Positions 1 to 7,358 of a stretch of DNA of 64,000 nucleotides are shown here, piece by piece (the stretch's first letter is position 1; the number at the start of each line of letters is the position of its first letter). Both the position numbers and the translations under genes were made by a program. The notes below the pieces were generated by a model. The model searched no databases. It saw only the letters and a list, made by a program, of their open reading frames with translations, and had not been told where the DNA came from. Source of the stretch: Maritimibacter alkaliphilus. GTDB lineage: Bacteria > Pseudomonadota > Alphaproteobacteria > Rhodobacterales > Rhodobacteraceae. Location: NCBI RefSeq assembly GCF_019801605.1, contig NZ_JAHVIT010000001.1, positions 1,054,001 through 1,118,000 of the forward strand, written 5' to 3'.

Positions 1-285
1 TCGAAGTCGGTCCATGCGCAGGGCACGATCAAGGAGACTGTCGGCTCGGTCAACGTGCCGGTGGTCTGTGCGGGCGCCTACGTCCGGCCCGGGGACATCA
101 TCGTGGCCGATGACGACGGCGTCTGCGTCGTGGCCCGGGAAGAGGCCGAAGCGGTGCTGGAGAAGACCGAGGCCCGCCTTGCCGCCGAAGAGGGCAAGCG
201 CCAGCGACTGGCTGCGGGCGAGCTGGGGCTCGACATATACGACATGCGCGGACGGCTGGAGGCCAAGGGCCTCAAGTACATCTGA
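1..285 (+). CDS. ligK: 4-carboxy-4-hydroxy-2-oxoadipate aldolase, C-terminal part
   Basis: The open frame enters from the left edge and its last 94 residues are visible. They match the end of the RraA-like class II aldolases that split 4-carboxy-4-hydroxy-2-oxoadipate to pyruvate and oxaloacetate, the final step of protocatechuate 4,5-cleavage or gallate degradation. Visible family features are the [20 protein letters not shown] stretch and the helical tail ending [16 protein letters not shown]. The start and the metal-binding half lie outside the window. The next gene is a 4-oxalomesaconate tautomerase from the same pathway, which strengthens the call. The substrate-specific name rests partly on that neighbour. 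Confidence 0.8.
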   Translation, partial: SKSVHAQGTIKETVGSVNVPVVCAGAYVRPGDIIVADDDGVCVVAREEAEAVLEKTEARLAAEEGKRQRLAAGELGLDIYDMRGRLEAKGLKYI

Positions 286-400
286 CGCACCCCGGCGCGC
301 GTCTGCCGCGCCGGACCACCTGACATCACGCCCCCCGCCGAAGGCGGGGCCCCGGACGCCTGCGCGCCCGGACCGGTGAGGCTTTGCCGAGGAGGACACA

Positions 401-1465
401 ATGGACGGGATAGACGTTGTCTGGATGCGGGGCGGCACCTCCAAGGGGGGCTATTTCCTCGCCTCCGACCTGCCGCAGGACGTGGCCGCGCGGGATGCGC
501 TGCTGCTCGGCGTCATGGGCTCGCCGGATCCGCGCCAGATCGACGGGATGGGCGGCGCGGACCCGCTGACCTCCAAGGTGGCGGTGGTGCGCCGCTCGGA
601 CCGTGCGGAGGCGGATGTGGACTATCTCTTCCTGCAGGTCTTCGTGGACCGCGCCATCGTCACCGATGCGCAGAACTGCGGCAATATCCTCGCAGGTATC
701 GGCCCCTTCGCCATCGAGCGCGGGCTGGTTCCGGCACAGGACGGCGAAACACCCGTACGGATCTGGATGGAGAACACCGGCCAGCTGGCGGTGGCGCGGG
801 TGAAGACCCCCGGCGGCCGCGTGACCTATGCCGGCGCGGCGCGGATCGACGGCGTGCCGGGAACCGCGGCGCCGGTTCCGATCGCCTTCCGCGAAACGGC
901 GGGGTCCTCCTGCGGGGCGCTTCTGCCGACGGGCAGGGCGGTGGACGTGATCGACGGCGTGGCCTGCACGCTGATCGACAACGGGATGCCCTGTGTCGTC
1001 ATGCGTGCCGATGCCTTCGGCCTGACCGGGACGGAAAACCCCGAGGAACTGGAGGCCAACGGGGCCTTGCGGGCGCGGCTGGAGGCGATCCGCCTCAAGG
1101 CCGGACCGATGATGGCCCTCGCAGATGTCAGCGAGAAATCGGTGCCCAAGATGACGCTGGTCAGCGCGCCGGGGCAGGGCGGCGCAATCGCCACCCGGAC
1201 CTTCATCCCGCACCGCTGCCACAAGGCCATCGGTGTCCTCGGCGCCGTCTCCGTCGCCACCGCCTGCCTGCTGCCCGAGGGGCCCGGGGCGGAGCTGGCG
1301 GTGATCCCGGAGGGAGATGAAAAATCCCTCTCGGTCGAACATCCCACCGGCGAGATGACGGTGATCGCCACTGTGCAGGATGGCGAGGTGACCGAGGCCG
1401 CGATCCTGCGCACCGCGCGCAAGCTGATGGAGGGGCGGGTGTTTCCCGCACCTATAGGGGGATGA
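401..1465 (+). CDS. ligU: 4-oxalomesaconate tautomerase (PrpF family)
   Basis: A 354-residue PrpF-fold isomerase. It opens with the family signature VVWMRGGTSKGGYF, followed by a GSPDPRQIDGMGG loop and the SSCGALLPTGR segment that carries an active-site cysteine in this fold. The family shifts the double bond of 4-oxalomesaconate (keto/enol) in gallate and protocatechuate 4,5-cleavage; the same protein is called GalD in pseudomonads. The start has an AGGAGG Shine-Dalgarno sequence at 391-396. It lies 115 bp downstream of ligK on the same strand, so the two are probably cotranscribed. The other pathway genes (dioxygenase, hydratase) would lie left of the window. Other PrpF-family isomerases (PrpF itself, DMI-type) are the main alternative names. 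Confidence 0.85.
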   Translation: MDGIDVVWMRGGTSKGGYFLASDLPQDVAARDALLLGVMGSPDPRQIDGMGGADPLTSKVAVVRRSDRAEADVDYLFLQVFVDRAIVTDAQNCGNILAGIGPFAIERGLVPAQDGETPVRIWMENTGQLAVARVKTPGGRVTYAGAARIDGVPGTAAPVPIAFRETAGSSCGALLPTGRAVDVIDGVACTLIDNGMPCVVMRADAFGLTGTENPEELEANGALRARLEAIRLKAGPMMALADVSEKSVPKMTLVSAPGQGGAIATRTFIPHRCHKAIGVLGAVSVATACLLPEGPGAELAVIPEGDEKSLSVEHPTGEMTVIATVQDGEVTEAAILRTARKLMEGRVFPAPIGG

Positions 1466-1672
1466 GGCCGAAAGTCGCCCCCTGACGACGCCCCTGACGA
1501 CGCCGGGTACTTCCGCCCGGTGCACACACCCAGACACCGCGAGCCCGCCGGAGGGGCCCGCAGACGGCCTTGGCCGACCCCAGACCCACGCCCGCGCGCC
1601 CCTGTAGGCGTCCGCAGGCCCATGACCTTCCCGCGCTGACGCGCCCGCACACCGATCCGGAGGAGACCCGAG

Positions 1673-2521
1673 ATGACGTCCTATGTCCTGACCCTGCAAT
1701 GCGCCAACCGCCCCGGTATCGTGGCCGCGGTCGCCAATGTCCTTGCCGCCGCCAGCGGCAACATCACCGAGGCGCGCCAGTTCGACGACAGCACCAGCGG
1801 CACCTTCTTCATGCGCGTCGCGGTCGACTACCCGGGGGCCGAGGCCGATCTGCGGCAGCAGATGGAGGGGCTCGCCACGGAGTACGGCATGACCTGGGAA
1901 CTCTGGCACAGGGGCGCACGGCCGAAGGTGCTGCTCATGGTGTCGAAGTTCGACCATTGCCTCGGCGATCTGCTCTACCGCAACCGCATCGGAGAGCTGA
2001 ACATGGAGGTGGTGGGCATCGCCTCGAACCACCCGAAGGAGGCGCTCAACCTCTCGCTTCTGGGGGAGATCCCCTACCATCATCTTCCGATCACGAAGGA
2101 GACGAAGCCGCAGCAGGAGCAGCAGATCAAGGACCTCGTAACCACAACCGGGGCCGAGCTGGTCGTGCTGGCGCGCTACATGCAGATCCTCTCCGACGAT
2201 CTCTCGGCCTTCCTGTCCGGGCGCTGCATCAACATCCACCATTCCTTCCTGCCGGGGTTCAAGGGGGCCAAGCCCTATCACCAGGCCTTTGAACGGGGCG
2301 TGAAGATGATCGGGGCCACCTCGCACTACGTGACCGAGGACCTCGACGAGGGACCGATCATCGCGCAGGACGTTGAGGCGGTGAGCCATGCGGACACGCC
2401 CGACGACCTCGTGCGCAAGGGGCGCGACATCGAACGCCGGGTCCTGGCCCGCGCGGTGACGCTGCACCTTGAGCGGCGGGTGCTGAGGAACGGCCCCAAG
2501 ACCGTCGTCTTCGAGAAGTGA
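1673..2521 (+). CDS. purU: Formyltetrahydrofolate deformylase
   Basis: 282 residues, the usual PurU length. Residues 1-75 form an ACT domain (start SYVLTLQCANRPGIVAAV). Residues 85-282 form a formyl-transferase fold with the catalytic Asn-His-Asp set seen in CINIHHSFLPGFKGAKPYHQ and in the LDEGPIIAQD loop. The enzyme hydrolyses 10-formyl-THF to formate and THF, supplying formate for purine synthesis and keeping the C1-folate pool in balance. GGAGGAG at 1660-1666 serves as ribosome binding site. Next on the same strand is a methylene-THF reductase-like gene, so the two form a small C1-folate group. About 200 bp upstream is non-coding. Confidence 0.95.
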   Translation: MTSYVLTLQCANRPGIVAAVANVLAAASGNITEARQFDDSTSGTFFMRVAVDYPGAEADLRQQMEGLATEYGMTWELWHRGARPKVLLMVSKFDHCLGDLLYRNRIGELNMEVVGIASNHPKEALNLSLLGEIPYHHLPITKETKPQQEQQIKDLVTTTGAELVVLARYMQILSDDLSAFLSGRCINIHHSFLPGFKGAKPYHQAFERGVKMIGATSHYVTEDLDEGPIIAQDVEAVSHADTPDDLVRKGRDIERRVLARAVTLHLERRVLRNGPKTVVFEK

Positions 2522-2588
2522 GGGGGGGGGCGAGGTCCGTCGTGAATACATTCTCAGGGGAGAAAGTAGCGGATTTCTGCCTCAACAC

Positions 2589-2617
2589 TTGTTTGAAAGG
2601 CGTGCTATGTATACATT
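2589..2617 (+). promoter_or_regulatory. Candidate promoter of the MetF-like gene
   Basis: A -35 hexamer TTGTTT (2589-2594) and a -10 TACATT (2612-2617) are separated by 17 bp. The -10 overlaps a perfect 10-bp palindrome ATGTATACAT at 2607-2616, which could be an operator of a GntR-type repressor. The whole 2540-2650 stretch is clearly AT-richer than its surroundings. This is inferred from sequence only. Confidence 0.45.
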
Positions 2618-2651
2618 GAACTCAAGTCATCTGTGGAGGAGGATGCGCGAG

Positions 2652-3569
2652 ATGATCAGTTTCATTGGCAAACGCGACAAGGGCGGCACCCCCACCGGTG
2701 CCGGTCTGCAGGATATCCTGCAGGGCTTCTCGATCGAGGTCATGCCGCGCACGGCAGCCAAGGTGGAGGACTTCCGCACCCTGCTGCCTGCGGGCACCCG
2801 TGTGTACATCGCCCATATCGAGGGCACGCCGATCGAGGAGATGGTCGCGACGGCAAAACGGCTGGCCGCGGACGGCTTCCCGGTCATGCCGCATTTCCCC
2901 GCGCGGATCATCAAGGACCGGGCGACGCTCGAAGACTGGATCAAACGCTACCAGGGCGAGGCCGGCGTCGACCAGGCGCTGCTGCTCGCCGGTGGCGTGG
3001 CGCAGCCTCATGGTGACTTCCATTCCTCCATGCAGCTGATGGAAAGCGGGCTCTTCGACGCCCATGGGTTCAAGCGCCTCCATGTCGCCGGTCACCCGGA
3101 GGGCAATCGGGACATCGACGCCGATGGTTCGACCAAGCTGGTGGATGACGCGATCCGCTGGAAACAGGCCTTCTCGGAGCGCACGGATGCGGAGATGGCC
3201 ATTGCCACGCAATTCGCCTTCGAGGCGGAGCCGGTGTTGACGTGGATCGCGGGCCTGCGTGAGGCAGGGGTCGACCTGCCGGTGCACGTGGGCATCGCCG
3301 GTCCGGCCAAGCTCCAGACGCTGATCAAGTTCGCCATTGCCTGCGGCGTCGGCCCCTCGCTGAAGGTGCTTCAGAAACGCGCGCTCGACGTGACCAAGCT
3401 GATGCTGCCCTACGAGCCGACGGACGTGGTGGCCGATTTCGCCGAGGCGCAGGCCATCGGCAGCCGTCCGGGCGTGGCGCAGCTGCACTTCTTCCCCCTC
3501 GGCGGGATCAAGACCTGCGCGGAATGGGCCCAGAAACACGGCGCCCAGCCGATGAAAGCCGCGGGCTGA
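2652..3569 (+). CDS. Methylenetetrahydrofolate reductase-like protein
   Basis: 305 residues from the chosen ATG. An ATG at 2643 touches the GGAGGAGG ribosome binding site (2635-2642), so the ATG at 2652, nine bases downstream of it, is preferred. The protein fits the MetF (flavin TIM barrel) family: ISFIGKRDKGG start, EVMPRTAAKVEDF, AHIEGTPIEEM, VMPHFPARIIKDR, LLLAGGVAQPHGDFHSSMQLM and HVAGHPEGNRDID. It is a divergent branch often found beside C1-folate genes in roseobacters, not the methionine-synthesis MetF. It probably oxidises or reduces methyl/methylene-THF with FAD. Adjacent purU supports a role in handling methyl groups from methylated osmolytes, but that is inference. Confidence 0.75.
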   Translation: MISFIGKRDKGGTPTGAGLQDILQGFSIEVMPRTAAKVEDFRTLLPAGTRVYIAHIEGTPIEEMVATAKRLAADGFPVMPHFPARIIKDRATLEDWIKRYQGEAGVDQALLLAGGVAQPHGDFHSSMQLMESGLFDAHGFKRLHVAGHPEGNRDIDADGSTKLVDDAIRWKQAFSERTDAEMAIATQFAFEAEPVLTWIAGLREAGVDLPVHVGIAGPAKLQTLIKFAIACGVGPSLKVLQKRALDVTKLMLPYEPTDVVADFAEAQAIGSRPGVAQLHFFPLGGIKTCAEWAQKHGAQPMKAAG

Positions 3570-3650
3570 CCACAGCACGTCGCGAAAGGCAGTTGCCCCG
3601 GGGCGCGGGGGTTTGATACCCCGCGCTGAACCAAGGGTAATCCTGCACGC

Positions 3651-4829
3651 ATGACCGCGCCGCCGCTTCCGAACCTCCGGCACCTCGCCGGGATCGTCGC
3701 CATCGCCGAGGGCGGGACCATGTCCGCGGCGGCGGAGTGTCTGAACCTGTCGCAACCCGCGCTCGCGCAGGGGCTGGCGAAGGCCGAAACCTCGCTGGGG
3801 GCTGCGCTTTTCCTGCGCAATGCCAAGGGGATGCAGCCGACCGAGGCGGGGCGGATCTTTGCCGCGCGTCTGGTGCGCGGCTTTGACTTCCTGCGTATGG
3901 CAGGGCCCCTGGCGCAGCGCGATCATCTCGACAGGCTACTGACGTTGAACCAGATGCAATCGCTCATCGCCGCGGTTGATCACGGGGGCATGCGCGCGGC
4001 GGCGGTGCGCATGGGGCGGGCGGCCTCCTCCATCAGCCGGGCCTGTCGCGAGTTGGAGGCCCAGACCGGCGCGCTCTTCGATCACCATCGTCCGACCCGG
4101 CAGGCCGAGGAACTGGCCCGCGTCTTCAAGCTGGCGTTGAACGAGTTCCGGCAGGGGCAGGAGGACGTTCTGGGCCTTCAGGGCGTGGCCGGGGGCCGGC
4201 TGGCGATCGGCTGCCTGCCGCTGGTGCAGGCGATGATCCTGCCGGAGGCGCTGAACCGCTTCGCGCCGGAATTTCCCGCCGTCGCCCCGCAGGTGGTGGA
4301 CGGCGATTACGACAGCCTCGTGCGCGGGCTCTGGCGCGGCGATCTGGACATGCTCGTGGGGGCCCTGCGACCCGAGGGTCTGCCGGATCAGCTGGTGCAG
4401 ATGCGGCTCTTCTCGGACGAACTGCTCGTCGTGGCGCGGCCCGGGCATCCGCTGTCAGGCCGTGACACGGTGCGGCTTGCCGATCTCTCGGCCTATCCCT
4501 GGATCGCCCCCCGGGTCGGGGCCCCGGCGCGAGGCTATTTCGAGGCGATGCAGGCGGTGCTGAATCCGGCACCCGAGCTGCCCCTGCCGATCGAGACCGG
4601 GGCCCATTCGGTGATGCGCGGGCTGCTCATGGGCTCTGACCGGCTGACCGTCACCTCGCGGCTTCAGGTGCAGCGCGACATCGCCCAGGGTCTCATGGTG
4701 CCGATTGCCTACGCGCTGTCCGGCAGTGGCCGCGACATCGGCGTGACCCATGTGGAGGGCTGGCTGCCCTCCGTGCCGCAGGCGCGGTTTCTCGAGATCC
4801 TGCGGCAGGTTGTGGGAGAGCTGACATGA
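3651..4829 (+). CDS. LysR-type regulator with two N-terminal HTH domains
   Basis: 392 residues, about 90 longer than a normal LysR protein. The extra length is a second DNA-binding module. Residues 8-67 form one LysR helix-turn-helix (GGTMSAAAECLNLSQPALAQ). Residues 98-157 form a second, related one (GGMRAAAVRMGRAASSISRA). The effector-binding domain runs from about residue 180 to the end (GGRLAIGCLPL, DLDMLVGAL, LLVVARPGHPL). It overlaps pabB by the four bases ATGA, so regulator and folate genes are translationally coupled. No strong Shine-Dalgarno sequence precedes the ATG. The target and ligand are not evident. The tandem-HTH architecture is known but uncommon. Confidence 0.88.
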   Translation: MTAPPLPNLRHLAGIVAIAEGGTMSAAAECLNLSQPALAQGLAKAETSLGAALFLRNAKGMQPTEAGRIFAARLVRGFDFLRMAGPLAQRDHLDRLLTLNQMQSLIAAVDHGGMRAAAVRMGRAASSISRACRELEAQTGALFDHHRPTRQAEELARVFKLALNEFRQGQEDVLGLQGVAGGRLAIGCLPLVQAMILPEALNRFAPEFPAVAPQVVDGDYDSLVRGLWRGDLDMLVGALRPEGLPDQLVQMRLFSDELLVVARPGHPLSGRDTVRLADLSAYPWIAPRVGAPARGYFEAMQAVLNPAPELPLPIETGAHSVMRGLLMGSDRLTVTSRLQVQRDIAQGLMVPIAYALSGSGRDIGVTHVEGWLPSVPQARFLEILRQVVGELT

Positions 4830-5989
4830 CGGCGGATGTGTTGGGTTGCGGGCCCGCGGTGCTCTTCGACCGGGGGCCATCGGGCGGGGTCGACCTGTTC
4901 CGTGCCCCGCGCGAGGTGTTGAGGGCCTGGACCCTGGACGAGGTGCTGCCCGTGCTGCGCCGGGCAGAGGCGCTGCGTGGCGAAGGGCTCTGGATCGCAG
5001 GGCTGGCGGCCTACGAGGCGGGCTTCGCCCTCGACCCAGCACTGCGCGCCGTGGGGACGGCGCTGCCGGAGGGGCCGCTGCTGGAATTCGGCGTCTTTGA
5101 GGGGGTCGAGGATGGCGAGCCGCTACAGGATCGCGCCTGCGCCTTGGCCGAAACGCCCGCGCTCTCCGCGCCCCGGCCGCTCTGGTCACGGGAGGCCTAT
5201 CTGGCGGCCTTCGACGCGGTGAAGGCGGGCATCCGCAAGGGCGGATGGTATCAGGCCAACCTCACCATGCCGCTGGAGATGGAGAGCCGCCTGCCGCTGC
5301 TGGCGCTCTGGGGCGCGCTGGTTCAGGCGCAGCCGGTGCAGCACGGGGCCTTCGTCGCGCTTGGCGACCGCCCGGTGCTGTCACGCTCGCCCGAGAGTTT
5401 CTTCCGGATCCATGCGGACGGGCAGATCGTGCTGACCCCGATGAAGGGCACCATGCCGCGCGATCCCGACCCGGTGGCCGACGAGGCCGCCCGGCGCTTC
5501 CTCATGGAGGATGAGAAGAACCGCGCCGAGAACGTCATGATCGTGGACCTGATCCGCAATGACGTCAGCCGGATTTCCCGGACGGGGACGGTGCATGTGC
5601 CCGATCTCTGCGTGGTCGAGAGCTTTGCCACCGTGCACCAGATGGTGTCGCGCGTGACGGCGGATCTGCTGCCCGGCGTGGGCCTGCCTGAGATTTTCGA
5701 GGCGCTCTTCCCCTGCGGCTCGATCACCGGCGCGCCCAAGATCGCGGCGATGAAGGCGTTGCGGGCGCTGGAACATGGGCCGCGCGGGCCCTACTGCGGG
5801 GCGATCGGCTGGATGGCGCCGGACGGGCAGGCAGCCTTCAACGTCGCGATCCGGACGCTGGTGGCGCAGCCGGGCGGCGGGCTGCGGCTGGATGTGGGCG
5901 GCGGGATCGTGCAGGATTCCCGCGGAGATGATGAATACGAGGAGGCGCTGTGGAAGGCACGTTTCGCGACCTTGCTGAGTCGGGACTGA
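4826..5989 (+). CDS. pabB: Aminodeoxychorismate synthase component I
   Basis: 387 residues of the chorismate-utilising family, the compact PabB form without the long N-terminal domain. Visible motifs are KGGWYQANLTMP, LSRSPESFFRI, the TPMKGTMPRD lysine loop, ENVMIVDLIRND and CGSITGAPKIAAMKALRALE. The enzyme adds ammonia to chorismate to give 4-amino-4-deoxychorismate for folate synthesis, with a PabA glutaminase that is not encoded here. It starts inside the stop of the LysR gene and overlaps the next lyase gene by 40 bases, so the three form one tightly packed operon. Anthranilate synthase component I is the alternative, but the partner gene favours PabB. Confidence 0.9.
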   Translation: MTADVLGCGPAVLFDRGPSGGVDLFRAPREVLRAWTLDEVLPVLRRAEALRGEGLWIAGLAAYEAGFALDPALRAVGTALPEGPLLEFGVFEGVEDGEPLQDRACALAETPALSAPRPLWSREAYLAAFDAVKAGIRKGGWYQANLTMPLEMESRLPLLALWGALVQAQPVQHGAFVALGDRPVLSRSPESFFRIHADGQIVLTPMKGTMPRDPDPVADEAARRFLMEDEKNRAENVMIVDLIRNDVSRISRTGTVHVPDLCVVESFATVHQMVSRVTADLLPGVGLPEIFEALFPCGSITGAPKIAAMKALRALEHGPRGPYCGAIGWMAPDGQAAFNVAIRTLVAQPGGGLRLDVGGGIVQDSRGDDEYEEALWKARFATLLSRD

Positions 5990-6609
5990 AGGTGATCGAA
6001 ACCCTCCGCTGGGAGGGGGAACTGGTCCGGGTGGAGCGTCACATGGCCCGCGCCGCGCGCACCTGCGCGGGTCTGGGCTATCCCTTCGATGCCTCGGCGG
6101 CCCGGGCGGCGCTGGAGGCCGCGGTCTGCGCCCCCGTGGCGCGGATGCGCCTGACGGTGGATGCGGCGGGCGGGCTGGACGTGGCCTGCGTGCCCATGGA
6201 TGGTGCCGCGCCAGAGGTCATGCGCGTGGCACTGCACCCGGTGCGGCTGGAGGCCTCCGATCCCTATCTGCCGATCAAGACGACCCATCGCGCGCTTTAT
6301 GATCAGGCCTTGAAGGCCCGGCCCGAGGGGGTGGACGAATGGCTCTTCGCGAATGCGCAGGGCGTGCTCTGCGAAGGGTCTTTCATGAATGTTTTCGCGC
6401 GTTTGCGTGGGGAAGGTGATGTCTTGACCTCGCCGGTTTCGGCGGGTCTCCTGCCGGGTGTCCTGCGCGAGGAGATGCTGGAGACCGGGCGCTGCCGCGA
6501 GGCGGAGATCCGTCTCGATGATCTTGCGGAGGCCGAGGTCTGGGTCGGGAACTCCCTGCGCGGGTTGATCCGGGCTGAACTGGTCGAGGCCACGCCGCTG
6601 GCGGTTTGA
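5950..6609 (+). CDS. pabC: Class IV aminotransferase, probable 4-amino-4-deoxychorismate lyase
   Basis: 219 residues of the fold-IV PLP enzymes. Key segments are FRDLAESGLKVIETLRWEG, PIKTTHRALYDQAL (with the PLP lysine in the IKTTHR motif), EWLFANAQGVLCEGSFMNVF and TSPVSAGLLPGVLREEML. The expected reaction splits aminodeoxychorismate to p-aminobenzoate and pyruvate. It overlaps pabB by 40 bases, so a GTG at 5950 is used; no in-frame ATG occurs near the conserved N-terminus. The protein is shorter than E. coli PabC (about 270 residues), as is usual for the PabB-linked alphaproteobacterial version. Some members carry other transaminase activity. Confidence 0.85.
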   Translation: MEGTFRDLAESGLKVIETLRWEGELVRVERHMARAARTCAGLGYPFDASAARAALEAAVCAPVARMRLTVDAAGGLDVACVPMDGAAPEVMRVALHPVRLEASDPYLPIKTTHRALYDQALKARPEGVDEWLFANAQGVLCEGSFMNVFARLRGEGDVLTSPVSAGLLPGVLREEMLETGRCREAEIRLDDLAEAEVWVGNSLRGLIRAELVEATPLAV

Positions 6610-6642
6610 GGCTGGGCTACGACGCCCGCAACGCTTCGACAC

Positions 6643-6750
6643 GCATGGAACCGCGAGCCTCCGAGGCGCGCGTGGAGGCAGGAAATGCCGCGCCGGGCGT
6701 GGATGCAGGGAAGGCCGCGATATGCTTGGAGCCAGGCGCGCGGCTTCAAA
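6643..6750. repeat. Four imperfect 27-bp tandem units
   Basis: Units begin at 6643, 6670, 6697 and 6724, each opening with GC(A/G/T)TGGA. The two central units agree at 18 of their first 21 compared positions around GTGGA-GCAGG-GCCGCG; the outer two are more decayed. The period of 27 is a multiple of three, so one frame reads as nine-residue repeats, but no supported gene is present. Confidence 0.5.
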
Positions 6751-6787
6751 CCTTGCTAAAGCACGCGGCGCTCTCCACCCATGTCCC

Positions 6788-6862
6788 GCCCGGCCTCGGG
6801 CCGGGCTGCGCCTGCCTGCCCCCCGGCAGGCGTATTCGCGCCTCCCCAGGCAGGCGCAGCCC
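6788..6862. repeat. Palindromic repeat element, copy 1
   Basis: Contains an 8-bp hairpin GCCCGGCC/GGCCGGGC (6788-6795 with 6799-6806). A perfect 16-bp inverted repeat follows: GGGCTGCGCCTGCCTG at 6803-6818 with its complement at 6847-6862. A smaller internal hairpin GCCTGCC/GGCAGGC lies at 6814-6831. The second copy is at 9917-10058. Confidence 0.8.
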
Positions 6863-7007
6863 TTCGTGGGGGATCGCTGCCGGTGCTGGCCACTGGGGGG
6901 AGACGTGAAGAGAGTGGATGCAGGCGGGCGAAAGCGCGCCGCCTGCGGTCATAGAAGATCATAAGACGCCGCCGATCGCCGTGCGGCTCCGGCAGCGCCT
7001 CGACCGA

Positions 7008-7205
7008 TCAGGCCGCGCTCACCGCGTAGCCTTCGCCTTCGATCGCGCCCTTCAGGGCGGCAACGTCCTGTGCGCTTTCCACGCTCACGATCTTGCTCTC
7101 CAGATCGCAGCTGACCTCTGCCGCCGGGTCCAGTTCGGTGATCGCCTTGGTGATTGCCTTGCTGCAATGTCCGCAGCTCATGTCGGGCACCTGAAACTTG
7201 GTCAT
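7008..7205 (-). CDS. copZ: Copper chaperone CopZ (heavy-metal-associated domain)
   Basis: A complete single HMA domain of 65 residues. The metal motif is PDMSCGHC (Cys11 and Cys14), in the expected first loop of a ferredoxin-like beta-alpha-beta-beta-alpha-beta fold. It binds Cu(I) in the cytosol and passes it to the exporting ATPase. It is divergent from copA, with 153 bp between the starts, and each gene has its own mirror-image MerR/CueR-type promoter, so both should respond to the same copper sensor. The start ATG is preceded by GGAGG in the 7211-7216 region of the complementary strand. No cueR gene is seen in the window. Confidence 0.92.
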   Translation of the reverse strand: MTKFQVPDMSCGHCSKAITKAITELDPAAEVSCDLESKIVSVESAQDVAALKGAIEGEGYAVSAA

Positions 7206-7236
7206 CTCTGCCTCCTGTTTGCGAGGATGTGAGGGG

Positions 7237-7267
7237 GAGATGCGACCTTCCAGCGGGGCAAGGTCAA
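7237..7267 (-). promoter_or_regulatory. CueR-type promoter of copZ
   Basis: Read on the minus strand: -35 TTGACC (7267-7262), a 19-bp spacer and -10 CATCTC (7242-7237). The spacer carries the dyad ACCTTGC...GGAAGGT. A 19-bp spacer with such a dyad is the hallmark of MerR-family activated promoters; the copper sensor CueR recognises ACCTTCC-type half sites. Confidence 0.75.
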
Positions 7268-7296
7268 GAGGGACCAAGGAATTTTCCGCAATCCTC

Positions 7297-7327
7297 TTGA
7301 CCTTCCAGTGGCGGGAAGCCCCATCTC
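7297..7327 (+). promoter_or_regulatory. CueR-type promoter of copA
   Basis: -35 TTGACC (7297-7302), a 19-bp spacer with the dyad ACCTTCC...GGGAAG, and -10 CATCTC (7322-7327). The hexamers and spacing are identical to those of the copZ promoter, which faces the other way 29 bp to the left. The copA start follows at 7359. Confidence 0.75.
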
Positions 7328-7358
7328 CTGCACAGAACGCCGTTGAAGGAGACCCCGG

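Larger units (their letters stand above)
6610..7007. other. Non-coding interval with repeats, between pabC and copZ
   Basis: About 400 bp with no convincing gene. It holds a decayed 27-bp tandem repeat (6643-6750) followed by a palindromic repeat element (6788-6862) that recurs on the far side of the copper locus. Open frames here have no family resemblance and no ribosome binding sites. Confidence 0.6.

Noticed and set aside
326..2551. Long minus-strand open frame of 741 codons over ligU and purU
   Set aside because: It is a low-complexity Arg/Gly/Pro/His product antisense to two well-supported genes, typical of GC-rich shadows.
6606..6908. Possible 100-residue gene with nine-residue repeats after pabC
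   Set aside because: The repeats are better explained as DNA repeats; the frame runs on through the palindromic element and has no homologous protein I recognise.
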